From Sulfurovum lithotrophicum (GTDB lineage Bacteria > Campylobacterota > Campylobacteria > Campylobacterales > Sulfurovaceae), in contig NZ_CP011308.1 in NCBI RefSeq assembly GCF_000987835.1, forward strand, positions 1,674,001 through 1,738,000: DNA of 64,000 nucleotides, read 5' to 3'. This document shows, in pieces, positions 1-8,239 of the stretch. The notes beneath the pieces are model-generated. The model was not told where the DNA came from and did not search any database. It was given only the letters and a program-made list of their open reading frames with translations. The first letter of the stretch is position 1, and the number at the start of each line of letters is the position of its first letter. The position numbers were made by a program, and so were the translations under genes.

Positions 1-231
1 AAATGATCTTATTCCACTCATACTTGCACCTATTGCTGCACAAATACCTGCGATCTCATCTTCCATTTGAATTGCCGTTCCACCTTTTTTAGGTAGCAAA
101 TCAGAACTGACATGCATTACCTCACTTGATGGTGTCAGTGGGTATCCGGCAAAAAACATACATCCGGCATCCACTGCTGCCATTGCAGACAGTTCATTTC
201 CACTTGAAATAACTTCTCTTGTTGCTGACAT
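1..231 (-). CDS. oorA: 2-oxoglutarate:ferredoxin oxidoreductase subunit OorA (N-terminal part only)
   Basis: Only the first 77 residues are present; the rest lies beyond position 1. OorA is the subunit carrying the pyruvate:ferredoxin oxidoreductase N-terminal fold in the complex that carboxylates succinyl-CoA to 2-oxoglutarate in the reductive TCA cycle. What is visible: the family motif GYPLTPSSE around residues 33-41 and the EDEIAGICAAIGAS segment around residues 60-73. The start ATG (229-231) shares its A with the TAA stop of oorD (TAATG), so the two are translationally coupled. OorB and OorC are expected next but are outside the window. Confidence 0.9.
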   Translation of the reverse strand, partial: MSATREVISSGNELSAMAAVDAGCMFFAGYPLTPSSEVMHVSSDLLPKKGGTAIQMEDEIAGICAAIGASMSGIRSF

Positions 232-563
232 TAGTTAGCCTCCTTATAATCTTCGGGTAATCTCCACCCATTGTTGATAATTGCTTCCTGTCTCGCTTTT
301 GAAGCATCTGTGAGTTTTGCGAATTTAAATTCTTTTTTCTCTGCTACATAAATTGCGAAATCCGGACAAACAAGCTCGCACTCGTTACATCCTATACATG
401 ATTCCGGTGCGACGATGCTGATCATCGCTCCCAGAACCGATGTTGGTTCCTGTTTCATTGAAAGTACACCTGCAGGACATGAATCCACACAGATATCACA
501 GGCTTTACATCTATCGGTGTTTACCCATACCGGAGTATTTTCCGGAGCTGCCATTGTTGACAT
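231..563 (-). CDS. oorD: 2-oxoglutarate:ferredoxin oxidoreductase ferredoxin-like subunit OorD
   Basis: A 110-residue electron-transfer subunit with two [4Fe-4S] motifs of CxxCxxCxxxCP type: Cys19, 22, 25, 29 and Cys56, 59, 62, 66. It passes electrons between ferredoxin and the Oor catalytic subunits. The usual Campylobacterota order oorDABC fits, because oorA follows with a one-base stop/start overlap. A GGGG-type ribosome binding site lies about 6 bases before the ATG at 563. A second Met at residue 4 is a possible alternative start. The gene is separated from sucD upstream by 229 bases that hold the sucD terminator, so it probably has its own promoter; I could not fix that promoter with confidence. 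Confidence 0.92.
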   Translation of the reverse strand: MSTMAAPENTPVWVNTDRCKACDICVDSCPAGVLSMKQEPTSVLGAMISIVAPESCIGCNECELVCPDFAIYVAEKKEFKFAKLTDASKARQEAIINNGWRLPEDYKEAN

Positions 564-739
564 ATTTTCCCCTTTTTATTTTTGAAATATTAAGTGAGAT
601 TTGTTATTCACTAAAATTAGAATAGCTTACTTTTAATAATTTAACTATAAATAAGTGGTAATTATGTGGAGTATAAGTGGGGTTGTTACCTTTTGAAGCA
701 ACAAAAAAAGTGTAATATTTGGAAATTTTATATGACGTA

Positions 740-770
740 GGAAAAAGAGGAACGGGGTGAGAACACCCCG
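740..770 (-). terminator. Rho-independent terminator after sucCD
   Basis: On the minus strand a stem CGGGGTG/CACCCCG with a 4-base loop (753-770) is followed by a T-rich run (740-750). It lies 23 bases beyond the sucD stop. Confidence 0.75.
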
Positions 771-792
771 CTAAACCGTTAAAGCCAAATGG

Positions 793-1665
793 TTATTTTG
801 ACAGTACTTCTTTTACAGCTTTACCGATCTCCGCAGGAGAAACAACTACTTTTACACCGGCTGCTTCTAATGCTTCCATCTTCTCTTTTGCTGTACCGGC
901 ACTGCCGCTTACGATAGCCCCGGCATGTCCCATTGTTTTACCTTTTGGCGCAGTTTGACCCGCAATAAAAGCAACAACAGGCTTCGTGATCTGCTCTTTG
1001 ATCAGTTTTGCCGCCTGAATTTCAAGGTCTCCGCCAATCTCACCGATCATTACGATGCATTCCGTATCCGGATCCGCTTCGAACATAGGAAGAATCTGCT
1101 TGTAGGAGAGACCGATGATCGGGTCTCCGCCGATACCGACTGCTGTAGTGATACCATACCCCACATTACACACCTGGTTTGCACCTTCATAGGTCAATGT
1201 TCCAGATTTCGAGATAAGCCCGACATTCCCTTTTTTGAAGATCATACCCGGCATAATACCGATCTTGCACTCTTCTGCCGTAATAATACCCGGACAGTTT
1301 GGCCCGATAGTCTTCATACCGTGTTTTGTCGCATACGCTTTGGCTGCCTGCATATCTTTAACCGGAGCACCTTCCGTAATGATCACAGCAAGCTCAATGC
1401 CCGCTTCTGCCGCTTCCATCACTGCATCACCGACGAATGCAGGTGGAACGAAGATCATAGACACTGTAGCTCCTGTCTCTTTGACCGCTTCTGCTACCGT
1501 ATTGAATACCGGCTTGCCCAAATGTACCTGGCCACCTTTGTTCGGTGTAACACCGCCTACAATGTTCGTACCGTAGTCAATACACTGCTCCGCATGAAAA
1601 GAACCTTCTTTACCTGTAAAGCCCTGAACGATTACTTTTGTATCTTTATTTACCAAAATTGACAT
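793..1665 (-). CDS. sucD: Succinate-CoA ligase (ADP-forming) alpha subunit
   Basis: A 290-residue alpha subunit of succinyl-CoA synthetase, which makes succinyl-CoA from succinate in the reductive direction. It has an N-terminal CoA-binding Rossmann domain ([10 protein letters not shown] near residues 15-24), the GPNCPG segment near residue 122, and the active-site phosphohistidine in GHAGAIVSG near residue 246. Length is normal for the family. Its ATG (1663-1665) overlaps the sucC stop as TAATG, and the ribosome binding site AGGAGAG sits inside the sucC tail, so the subunits are made in a coupled 1:1 fashion. A strong terminator follows. Confidence 0.96.
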   Translation of the reverse strand: MSILVNKDTKVIVQGFTGKEGSFHAEQCIDYGTNIVGGVTPNKGGQVHLGKPVFNTVAEAVKETGATVSMIFVPPAFVGDAVMEAAEAGIELAVIITEGAPVKDMQAAKAYATKHGMKTIGPNCPGIITAEECKIGIMPGMIFKKGNVGLISKSGTLTYEGANQVCNVGYGITTAVGIGGDPIIGLSYKQILPMFEADPDTECIVMIGEIGGDLEIQAAKLIKEQITKPVVAFIAGQTAPKGKTMGHAGAIVSGSAGTAKEKMEALEAAGVKVVVSPAEIGKAVKEVLSK

Positions 1666-2840
1666 TATATCTCTCCTTTCGCCGCAGCAACTGCTTTTGC
1701 AGCGCCGTCACCCAGATCTTCAGCAACGATCAGGTTTGAAATGTTCGCATTTTTAAGGATCTCTGCTGCTTCCGGAGCATTCGTTCCATCAAGACGTACG
1801 ATCACAGGCACATGCACATCCGTAATATTCGTCGCTTCGATAATACCATTCGCTATTCTGTCACATCTTACGATACCACCGAAGATATTGACGAAGATCG
1901 CTTTGACATTTGGATTCTTGAGAATGATCTCGAAACCTTTTGCAACGGTCTCCGCATTTGCTGAACCACCTACATCAAGGAAGTTCGCCGGTGTACCACC
2001 CATGTGGTTGATCGTATCCATCGTACCCATTGCAAGACCGGCACCATTTACCATACAACCGATCTCACCGTCAAGCGCTACATAGGAAAGACCATACTTT
2101 GCCGCTTCAACTTCATCAGGATCTTCTTCGCTAAGATCTCTCATCGCCGCGATTTCCGGCTGTCTGTAGAGCGCAGAATTATCGAAGCCCATTTTCCCGT
2201 CAAGTGCCAGGAATTCACCCGAACCTGTTCTTACAAGCGGGTTGATCTCGATCATCTCTGCATCTTTGTCCATGTAAAGTTTATAAAGCTTCTGTGCAAA
2301 TGTAATGATATTCTTCTGTTCCGCTTTGTCCGTAATACCAAGACCGAACGCCAATTCACGCCCATGGAATCCCTGGAAACCGATCGTCGGATCTACCGGA
2401 ACCGTAATGATCTTTTCGGGTGTATTTTCTGCAACATCCTCAATGTTCATTCCTCCTTCGGTAGAAGCCATGATCAAAGGCATTTCCAGTTTTCTGTCCA
2501 GAATGACAGAAAGGTAGAACTCATCTTTAATGTCTGCACCGTCTTCGATGTAGAGCTTCTGAACCAGTTTTCCTTCAGGACCTGTCTGGTGTGTCACCAA
2601 AGTCATCCCAAGAATTTCATCTGCCAATTCTCTCACTTCATCCAATGATTTCGCAAGCTTGACACCACCGCCAAGCCCACGTCCGCCTGCATGGATCTGG
2701 GCTTTCACGACCCAGATAGGTCCGCCCAGTTCTTTTGCTGCTTCAACAGCTGCATCAACGCTTTCCGCCATTATACCTTTTGGTGTGGGAACACCATATT
2801 CGGCAAAGATCTGTTTTGCCTGATATTCATGTACGTTCAC
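1665..2840 (-). CDS. sucC: Succinate-CoA ligase (ADP-forming) beta subunit
   Basis: A 391-residue ATP-grasp beta subunit. It begins [12 protein letters not shown] and carries the glycine-rich [12 protein letters not shown] nucleotide-binding segment near residues 51-62 and the INPLV motif near residue 200. The start is GTG at 2838-2840: AGGAG lies 6 bases upstream, while the overlapping ATG two bases earlier runs straight into TGA. sucC is the first gene of the sucCD pair; a TATAAT box lies about 30 bases upstream of the start. In a reductive TCA organism this enzyme activates succinate with ATP and CoA before carboxylation by Oor. Confidence 0.96.
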   Translation of the reverse strand: MNVHEYQAKQIFAEYGVPTPKGIMAESVDAAVEAAKELGGPIWVVKAQIHAGGRGLGGGVKLAKSLDEVRELADEILGMTLVTHQTGPEGKLVQKLYIEDGADIKDEFYLSVILDRKLEMPLIMASTEGGMNIEDVAENTPEKIITVPVDPTIGFQGFHGRELAFGLGITDKAEQKNIITFAQKLYKLYMDKDAEMIEINPLVRTGSGEFLALDGKMGFDNSALYRQPEIAAMRDLSEEDPDEVEAAKYGLSYVALDGEIGCMVNGAGLAMGTMDTINHMGGTPANFLDVGGSANAETVAKGFEIILKNPNVKAIFVNIFGGIVRCDRIANGIIEATNITDVHVPVIVRLDGTNAPEAAEILKNANISNLIVAEDLGDGAAKAVAAAKGEI

Positions 2841-2870
2841 ATAGTCTCCTTTTTTACAATAAGTTCCTTT

Positions 2871-2876
2871 ATTATA
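2871..2876 (-). promoter_or_regulatory. -10 box of the sucCD promoter
   Basis: Minus-strand TATAAT in the context GCGTATAATAAAGG, about 30 bases before the sucC GTG start. No good -35 hexamer, but upstream DNA is very A/T-rich, as is common in Campylobacterota. Confidence 0.6.
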
Positions 2877-2961
2877 CGCCTATTAATGATAATATTTTAT
2901 TAATTGAATTATTATGAGAGGTGATTTTAAGAAAGTGTTAAATTTTTACACAGTTTTAAAG

Positions 2962-2994
2962 CAAAAAAGGAGGAAAAGATAGCAAAATGCTACC
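2962..2994 (-). terminator. Terminator after fumC
   Basis: Minus-strand stem GGTAGC/GCTATC (2978-2994, one G-T pair) followed by TTTTCCTCCTTTTTTG. It lies about 70 bases past the fumC stop. Confidence 0.65.
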
Positions 2995-3061
2995 TTTTGT
3001 AAAAAATATAAGATTTAGGCCTTATACGATTCGGCATTTAGTGCCTCACTTGCATTGGCCT

Positions 3062-4459
3062 TTACGCCTTAGGCGCTATCATCTCTTTGGGCTGTACGTA
3101 ACGGTCGAATTCCTCTTCCGTAAGCAGTCCGAGTGCGACTGCTTCCTCTTTGAGTGTCGTACCGTTGGCATGTGCTGTTTTGGCGATCTTTGCCGCATTC
3201 TCGTACCCGATGTACGGATTGAGTGCCGTAACCAGCATAAGGGAGTCGTTGAGGAACTTCTCTATCTTCTCTTCGATCGGCTTAATACCGATAGCACAGT
3301 TGACATCAAAACTTCTCATGGCATCAGAAAGCAGTCGGACAGACTGCAGGATATTATAGGCGATCACCGGTTTAAAGACATTGAGCTCAAAGTTCCCCTG
3401 TGATGCAGCAAAACCGACAGCAGCATCATTTCCCATGACCTGCACAGCCACCATAGTAAGCGCTTCCGCCTGCGTCGGGTTGACCTTGCCCGGCATAATG
3501 GATGATCCCGGTTCGTTGGCTGGGATGGATATCTCACCAATACCGCACCTTGGACCACTTGCAAGCCATCTGACATCATTGGCGATCTTCATGAGATTGG
3601 CCGCCAACGCTTTGAGCGCTCCCGAAAGTACTACTTCCGCATCATGTCCTGTCAGGGCATGGAATTTGTTAGGCTGGGAAACAAAACCGTAATTTTTCTC
3701 CATGAAACGGTTCAGCTGGATTGCAACCCTCTGTGAAAATTCCGGATGAGAGTTAAGCCCTGTACCTACAGCTGTACCCCCAATGGCAAGTTCCCTGCAA
3801 TATTTCAGTGCATCTTCTATCTGCTTCAGGTTTGTCTCCAGCATTGCGACGTATCCGCTGATCTCCTGTCCAAGGGTCAGCGGTGTGGCATCCTGCAAAT
3901 GCGTACGTCCTATCTTCACGATATCGGCAAAGGCTTTTGACTTCTCTTCGAGTGTACCCTTAAGCTGCTTGAGTGCAGGAATGAGATTGTCTGTTACAGC
4001 AACTACTTCGGCGATCCGCATGCCTGTGGGATAGGTATCGTTGGAGCTCTGCCCTTTGTTCACATCATCGTTGGGATGAACAAGGTGCTCTTTGGTGAAA
4101 TCGCCACCCAGGATCTCTGTGGCTTTGTTGGCAACTACTTCATTCATATTCATATTGGACTGTGTTCCCGAGCCTGTCTGCCAGACCACCAAAGGAAAGT
4201 TGTCATCAAGTTCACCGACAAGCACAGCATCACAGGCTTTGACGATAGCGTTTGTCTTCTCATCATCAAGGCGTCCAAGCTCATTGTTTACCAGGGCACA
4301 GGCTTTTTTCAGGTTGGCAAATCCATGAACCACTTCCATCGGCATCTTTTCCACACCGATCTGAAAGTTCTGTACCGAACGCTGTGTCTGTGCTGCCCAA
4401 TATTTGTCTGCAGGTACCTGCATTTCACCCATCGTATCTTTTTCTATTCTGTATTGCAT
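3062..4459 (-). CDS. fumC: Class II fumarate hydratase (FumC)
   Basis: A 465-residue iron-independent fumarase that interconverts fumarate and malate. It has the fumarase/aspartase superfamily signature [11 protein letters not shown] near residue 318, the [12 protein letters not shown] substrate segment near residues 97-108 and the TGHDAEVV segment in the middle. The gene sits directly downstream of a two-subunit class I iron-sulfur fumarase, so both unrelated fumarase classes are encoded side by side. An aspartase identity was considered, but the spacing and GSGTQ(S/T)NMN motif fit fumarase better. A terminator follows at 2962-2994. A 159-base gap with a REP-like palindrome separates it from the class I genes, so it is probably a separate transcription unit. 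Confidence 0.94.
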   Translation of the reverse strand: MQYRIEKDTMGEMQVPADKYWAAQTQRSVQNFQIGVEKMPMEVVHGFANLKKACALVNNELGRLDDEKTNAIVKACDAVLVGELDDNFPLVVWQTGSGTQSNMNMNEVVANKATEILGGDFTKEHLVHPNDDVNKGQSSNDTYPTGMRIAEVVAVTDNLIPALKQLKGTLEEKSKAFADIVKIGRTHLQDATPLTLGQEISGYVAMLETNLKQIEDALKYCRELAIGGTAVGTGLNSHPEFSQRVAIQLNRFMEKNYGFVSQPNKFHALTGHDAEVVLSGALKALAANLMKIANDVRWLASGPRCGIGEISIPANEPGSSIMPGKVNPTQAEALTMVAVQVMGNDAAVGFAASQGNFELNVFKPVIAYNILQSVRLLSDAMRSFDVNCAIGIKPIEEKIEKFLNDSLMLVTALNPYIGYENAAKIAKTAHANGTTLKEEAVALGLLTEEEFDRYVQPKEMIAPKA

Positions 4460-4570
4460 GGTTGATCCTTTGTATCTTGTAATATATTATTCTGAATAGG
4501 TTATGGTACTACTGTTTGGTTAATGAATATTTGGAAAATGAAGAAAAATAATGTTTGGAGGATGAAGAGA

Positions 4571-4593
4571 GGTGCGTGGTTACGCACCCTACG
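4571..4593 (-). repeat. REP-like palindrome with GTAG foot
   Basis: A hairpin GGTGCGT / ACGCACC with loop GGTT (4571-4588); on the minus strand it is preceded by CGTAG. It lies between the class I fumarase beta gene and fumC. Related copies are at 38321, 39907 and 60376. Confidence 0.6.
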
Positions 4594-4618
4594 AGATATT
4601 AATGGGAAGGGAAGGATT

Positions 4619-5176
4619 TTAATCCTTTACCTCGAATTGTTCTCTTCCCATCTGGTAGAGATCATTTCCGTACGTATCATTAATGACAGTGACCGGGAAA
4701 TCTTTGACCGTGATCTTGCGTACCGCTTCGGGGCCGAGTTCAGGATAGGCGATCACTTCGGCTGAAGTGATCTTTTTACCAAGCAGTGCACCTGCGCCAC
4801 CGGTCGCACCAAAGTAAATACCATCATACTCTTTACAGGCATCTTTGACTACCTGATTGCGTTTTCCTTTACCGATCATTCCTTTGGAACCGTACCGAAG
4901 CATAGTTGGAGAGTAGCTGTCCATCCTGTATGAGGTAGTCGGTCCGGCAGAGCCTATCGGATCTCCGGGTTTTGGCGGTGTCGGTCCTACAAAATAAATG
5001 ACAGACCCCTCAATATCAAACGGTAGTTCTTCCCCTTTTTCAAGAAGCTCTACCAGGCGTTTGTGTGCCGCATCACGTGCAGTAAAGATAGTACCGTTAA
5101 GTAGCACTGTATCACCTGCTTTAAGTTGTCTTGTATCTTCCGATGTCAATGGTGTCGTTAATGTATATTGTGCCAT
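4619..5176 (-). CDS. Class I fumarate hydratase, beta subunit (TtdB/FumA C-terminal type)
   Basis: The beta subunit of the two-subunit, oxygen-sensitive [4Fe-4S] fumarase, 185 residues from the chosen start. It matches the C-terminal swivelling domain of single-chain FumA. Visible features are the glycine-rich GPTPPKPGDPIGSAGPTTS substrate segment and the GKGKRN motif. I chose the ATG at 5174-5176 (MAQYTLTTPL) because GGGAG lies just upstream and 12 bases separate it from the alpha-subunit stop; the longer in-frame start at 5224 would overlap the alpha gene. Tartrate dehydratase TtdB is the main alternative, but the neighbouring TCA genes favour fumarase. Confidence 0.9.
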   Translation of the reverse strand: MAQYTLTTPLTSEDTRQLKAGDTVLLNGTIFTARDAAHKRLVELLEKGEELPFDIEGSVIYFVGPTPPKPGDPIGSAGPTTSYRMDSYSPTMLRYGSKGMIGKGKRNQVVKDACKEYDGIYFGATGGAGALLGKKITSAEVIAYPELGPEAVRKITVKDFPVTVINDTYGNDLYQMGREQFEVKD

Positions 5177-5187
5177 TTTCTTCTCCC

Positions 5188-6039
5188 TTATATCGTAATA
5201 TGTGTATGTCTTGATGAGTGACACTGTACATTAACTGAAACCGGCAGTGAAGCAATATGGCACGGGTTGGACTCAATATGAACCGCCAGTGCCGTTTTGG
5301 TTCCGCCCATTCCCATGGCACCGATACCCAGTTTGTTGATCTCCTCAAGAATGGTCGTTTCAAGCTCAGCCATTTCAGGATCTTCATTCACTGAACCGAT
5401 ATCTCTGAACAGTGCATGCTTGGAAGAGATACAGGCTTTCTCGAAAGTACCACCGATCCCAACACCCACAGTAATAGGAGGACAGGGGTTCCCGCCCGCA
5501 TCTGAAATCACCTCTTTGACATAATTGACGATCCCCTCTTTACCAGCGGCAGGAGGGAATACTCTCGCTCTTGAAACATTTTCGGAACCGCCGCCTTTGG
5601 CTGCGTACTCAATATCTATTTTATCCCCTGCAACGATATCGAAATGAATGATAGCAGGCAGGTTATACCCCACTGTATCTTTCAGGTTCGCACGGGAGAA
5701 CGGTTCACAGGTGGATGCCCTGAGGTAGGCGTCTGTATAGCCCTGTTCCGTCCCTTTATTGATGGCATCTTTGAGCAATCCGCCCTTGATCTTCACCTCA
5801 TCACCTACCTTGACAAAGAATACTGCCAATCCTGTATCCTGACAAAGCGGCCTTTTTTCATCTTTCGCGATATCAGCATTCTCAAGGATCTGTCGGATCA
5901 CCTCTTTACTGACAGGTGATTTTTCAGTTTCCATTGCCTCTTTGAGCGCGTCATAGGTATCTTGCGGAAGATCTGTACCGCAGTGAACGATAATATCTCT
6001 TACCGCTTTTACTACTTCATCAAATTCAATCTCTCTCAT
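5188..6039 (-). CDS. Class I fumarate hydratase, alpha subunit (iron-sulfur)
   Basis: A 283-residue alpha subunit carrying the [4Fe-4S] cluster that hydrates fumarate. Three conserved cysteine contexts are present: RPLCQDTG, TCEPFSRAN and the FEKACISSK region that follows GNPCPPITVGVGIGGT. It is transcribed after the malate dehydrogenases (stop of mdh1 at 6048, start here at 6039, ribosome binding site AAGGA) and followed 12 bases later by the beta subunit, so four genes form one operon that converts oxaloacetate to fumarate. Tartrate dehydratase is a formal alternative. Confidence 0.92.
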   Translation of the reverse strand: MREIEFDEVVKAVRDIIVHCGTDLPQDTYDALKEAMETEKSPVSKEVIRQILENADIAKDEKRPLCQDTGLAVFFVKVGDEVKIKGGLLKDAINKGTEQGYTDAYLRASTCEPFSRANLKDTVGYNLPAIIHFDIVAGDKIDIEYAAKGGGSENVSRARVFPPAAGKEGIVNYVKEVISDAGGNPCPPITVGVGIGGTFEKACISSKHALFRDIGSVNEDPEMAELETTILEEINKLGIGAMGMGGTKTALAVHIESNPCHIASLPVSVNVQCHSSRHTHITI

Positions 6040-6047
6040 TTTTTTCC

Positions 6048-6992
6048 TTAGTCAAAAAATTTGTTCTGTTTTAAAATAGCGATATTCTCATTGATGGAAT
6101 CTACTGATATTTTAAACTTTTCTATGGTCTCACTGTCCAGATCGATCTCAATGATCTTCTCTACACCGTTCTTTCCCAGTACTACAGGCACGCCTGCTGT
6201 CACATCACTATATCCGTATTCACCATCCAGAAGTACGGAAGAAGAAACTACTATCCTGCTGTCATTCAGTAATGCCTCTACCATATATGCAATAGCACGG
6301 CCAGGGGCATAATAGCCCGAAGTACCCAGATACTTGACGATCTCCGCACCGCCTGTTCGTGTACGCTCGATGATCTCTTCCATCTCTGCTTTACTCAACA
6401 GTTCATTCACCGGTACATCACCCACCTGTACTTTCTGAGGCAGGGGGATCATATTTTGCCCATGGTCACCAATCACCAAAGTACCGATCTGTCCTGCACC
6501 GTAACCGAGTTTATTGTAGATCTGATAGGCCATTCTGGCACCGTCAAGTGCACCTGCCATACCGATGATACGGTTACGCTCCCAGCCTGTCATCTTCTGA
6601 ATGACATAAGTCATGACATCCAGAGGGTTTGAGACACAGATGATCACGGCATCGGGGGAATAGGTCTTGACATCTTCCACCACTGTCTTCATGATCTTTG
6701 CATTGATCATCAGCAGATCTTCACGTGTCATATCACCTTTACGCGGAACACCTGCCGTAATGACAACGATATCACAGTCATTGACATCTGCCGGACTCTC
6801 TGCTGCAGTAACGATGGTACTGTTGGGTGCATAATGGCTTGACTGTGCAATATCGATCGCTTTGCCCTTTGCCACACCTTCGGCAATGTCAAAAAGAACG
6901 ATCTCGTTACATGTTCCCATCATGCACAGACTGTATGCTGCTGTCGCACCGACCGCCCCTGTACCGATGATCCCTACTTTACGTCTATGCAT
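6048..6992 (-). CDS. mdh: Malate dehydrogenase 1 (NAD-type, LDH-like family)
   Basis: A 314-residue member of the lactate/malate dehydrogenase superfamily, reducing oxaloacetate to malate. The Rossmann motif GTGAVG (residues 10-15) is followed by Asp35 at the end of the second beta strand, the classic NAD-selecting acid. Arg84 in PRKGDMTR occupies the position that is Gln in lactate dehydrogenase, so this is a malate enzyme; Arg90, the ALDGARM Asp/Arg pair and the catalytic His in GDHGQ are present. The gene is immediately downstream of a second malate dehydrogenase gene with a gap of 4 bases. The ribosome binding site is weak, which suggests coupling to the upstream gene. Confidence 0.93.
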   Translation of the reverse strand: MHRRKVGIIGTGAVGATAAYSLCMMGTCNEIVLFDIAEGVAKGKAIDIAQSSHYAPNSTIVTAAESPADVNDCDIVVITAGVPRKGDMTREDLLMINAKIMKTVVEDVKTYSPDAVIICVSNPLDVMTYVIQKMTGWERNRIIGMAGALDGARMAYQIYNKLGYGAGQIGTLVIGDHGQNMIPLPQKVQVGDVPVNELLSKAEMEEIIERTRTGGAEIVKYLGTSGYYAPGRAIAYMVEALLNDSRIVVSSSVLLDGEYGYSDVTAGVPVVLGKNGVEKIIEIDLDSETIEKFKISVDSINENIAILKQNKFFD

Positions 6993-6996
6993 CTAT

Positions 6997-7959
6997 CTAT
7001 TTCTTGTCATCGTCGAAAAAATTTGCTTTATACAATGTATCAACCATCTCCTGTACCGAAGCAACCGAATTCTTGAATCGTGTCTGCTGAAGCGGCTTAA
7101 GTGCCATATTGATGACCTTCTCCGCACCGCCTGCACCGATCATGACAGGTACACCTGAAACGATATCGGAATAGCCATAATCATTTTTCAGCATGATGGC
7201 ACAGGAGTGGATCTGGTTGGTGTCTTTCAGGATCGCCTCAACCATCACAGTCGTGGATTTTGCCGGTGCATAATAGGCCGAACCGTTACCCAGAAGATTT
7301 ACGATCTCCGCACCGCCGTTCCTTGTTTTTCTAACGATCTCACCGATCTCTTCCGAGTCCAGGAGGTCTTCGATAGGTACACCGGCAACCGTGGTGAACT
7401 TTGGAAGCGGTACCATAGTATCGCCGTGTCCTCCCATGACTGTTGCACGGATCTGACCGGCACCGTACTCAAGTTTTTCATAAATGAAGTGTGCCATTCT
7501 CGCTGCATCAAGTATCCCCGCCATACCGAGTACACGCTGTCTCGGGAAGCCTGTCTCTTTGAGTGCCACATAGGTCATAACATCCAGGGGGTTGGATACA
7601 ACGATCACAATTGCGTCGGGAGCATACTCTTTTATCTCTCTTGCATAGCATTTAACGATATCTGCATTTTTGAAAAGAAGGTCATCCCTGCTCATACCCG
7701 GTGTTCTTGGTGCACCCGCAGTGATGATGACCACATCGGAGCCTTCCATATCTTCAGGCCCTTTAGCCGCTTTGACGATGGTATGCTGTCTTGCAGCATT
7801 GGCTGCCTGTGACATGTCGAGCGCTTTACCTTTAGCGATATCGTAGTTACGCCCTCTGAGCATGACATGGTGACACGAACCGTTCATTGCAAGAATGAAT
7901 GCGACCGTTGAACCAAAATTACCTGTACCGATTACCGTTACTTTTTTTCCTTTTGCCAT
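6997..7959 (-). CDS. Malate dehydrogenase 2, probably NADP-type
   Basis: A 320-residue paralogue of the next gene. The Rossmann motif GTGNFG (residues 11-16) is intact, and Arg85 (PRTPGMSR), Arg91, the ILDAARM pair and the catalytic His in GGHGD define a malate dehydrogenase. At the end of the second strand, where its neighbour has Asp35, this protein reads LRGRN, with Gly36 flanked by Arg35 and Arg37. Loss of the acid and gain of positive charge at this point is the established hallmark of NADP preference in this family (chloroplast NADP-MDH has GSERS here). The NADP preference is inference. First gene of the mdh2-mdh1-fumarase operon, with AAGGAA ribosome binding site and a long leader. Confidence 0.9.
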   Translation of the reverse strand: MAKGKKVTVIGTGNFGSTVAFILAMNGSCHHVMLRGRNYDIAKGKALDMSQAANAARQHTIVKAAKGPEDMEGSDVVIITAGAPRTPGMSRDDLLFKNADIVKCYAREIKEYAPDAIVIVVSNPLDVMTYVALKETGFPRQRVLGMAGILDAARMAHFIYEKLEYGAGQIRATVMGGHGDTMVPLPKFTTVAGVPIEDLLDSEEIGEIVRKTRNGGAEIVNLLGNGSAYYAPAKSTTVMVEAILKDTNQIHSCAIMLKNDYGYSDIVSGVPVMIGAGGAEKVINMALKPLQQTRFKNSVASVQEMVDTLYKANFFDDDKK

Positions 7960-8069
7960 TGATTTCCTTTTGTGTGAGAATCATAGAATTATCTTCAGGG
8001 AAGCTGCAAACAAAACATAACTCATAACTTAGATGATTATCAATAATGTTTTGCAATGCCTGTGAAGCG

Positions 8070-8145
8070 TTATTACCGCATCAGGTAATAAATCCTATGT
8101 TGAAGAACATTGAACACGTTAATTGCGTTCAAAGGTTCAATTATA
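8070..8145 (-). promoter_or_regulatory. Promoter and structured leader of the mdh2 operon
   Basis: Minus-strand TATAAT at 8140-8145 is followed by repeated TTGAAC half-sites: two direct copies (8135-8140, 8127-8132) and an inverted copy (8110-8115). A hairpin TTATTACC/GGTAATAA follows at 8070-8091. The predicted leader before the mdh2 ATG is about 170 bases. The role of the repeats (operator or leader structure) is inferred. Confidence 0.45.
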
Positions 8146-8175
8146 ATAATACTGGAAAATTATTATAAAAGTGTT

Positions 8176-8199
8176 ACACAGGGGCACATTGCCCTGTGT
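8176..8199 (-). terminator. Terminator after icd
   Basis: Hairpin ACACAGGG/CCCTGTGT (8176-8199) about 40 bases past the icd stop, followed on the minus strand by AACACTTTTATAAT. Confidence 0.6.
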
Positions 8200-8239
8200 G
8201 AAGTACCCATCTGTGTCGATAGGTAATAGTAACCTTTAG

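Noticed and set aside
6048-6992. Lactate dehydrogenase identity for one of the tandem genes
   Set aside because: Both have Arg at the substrate-selecting position (PRK/PRT) where lactate dehydrogenase has Gln.
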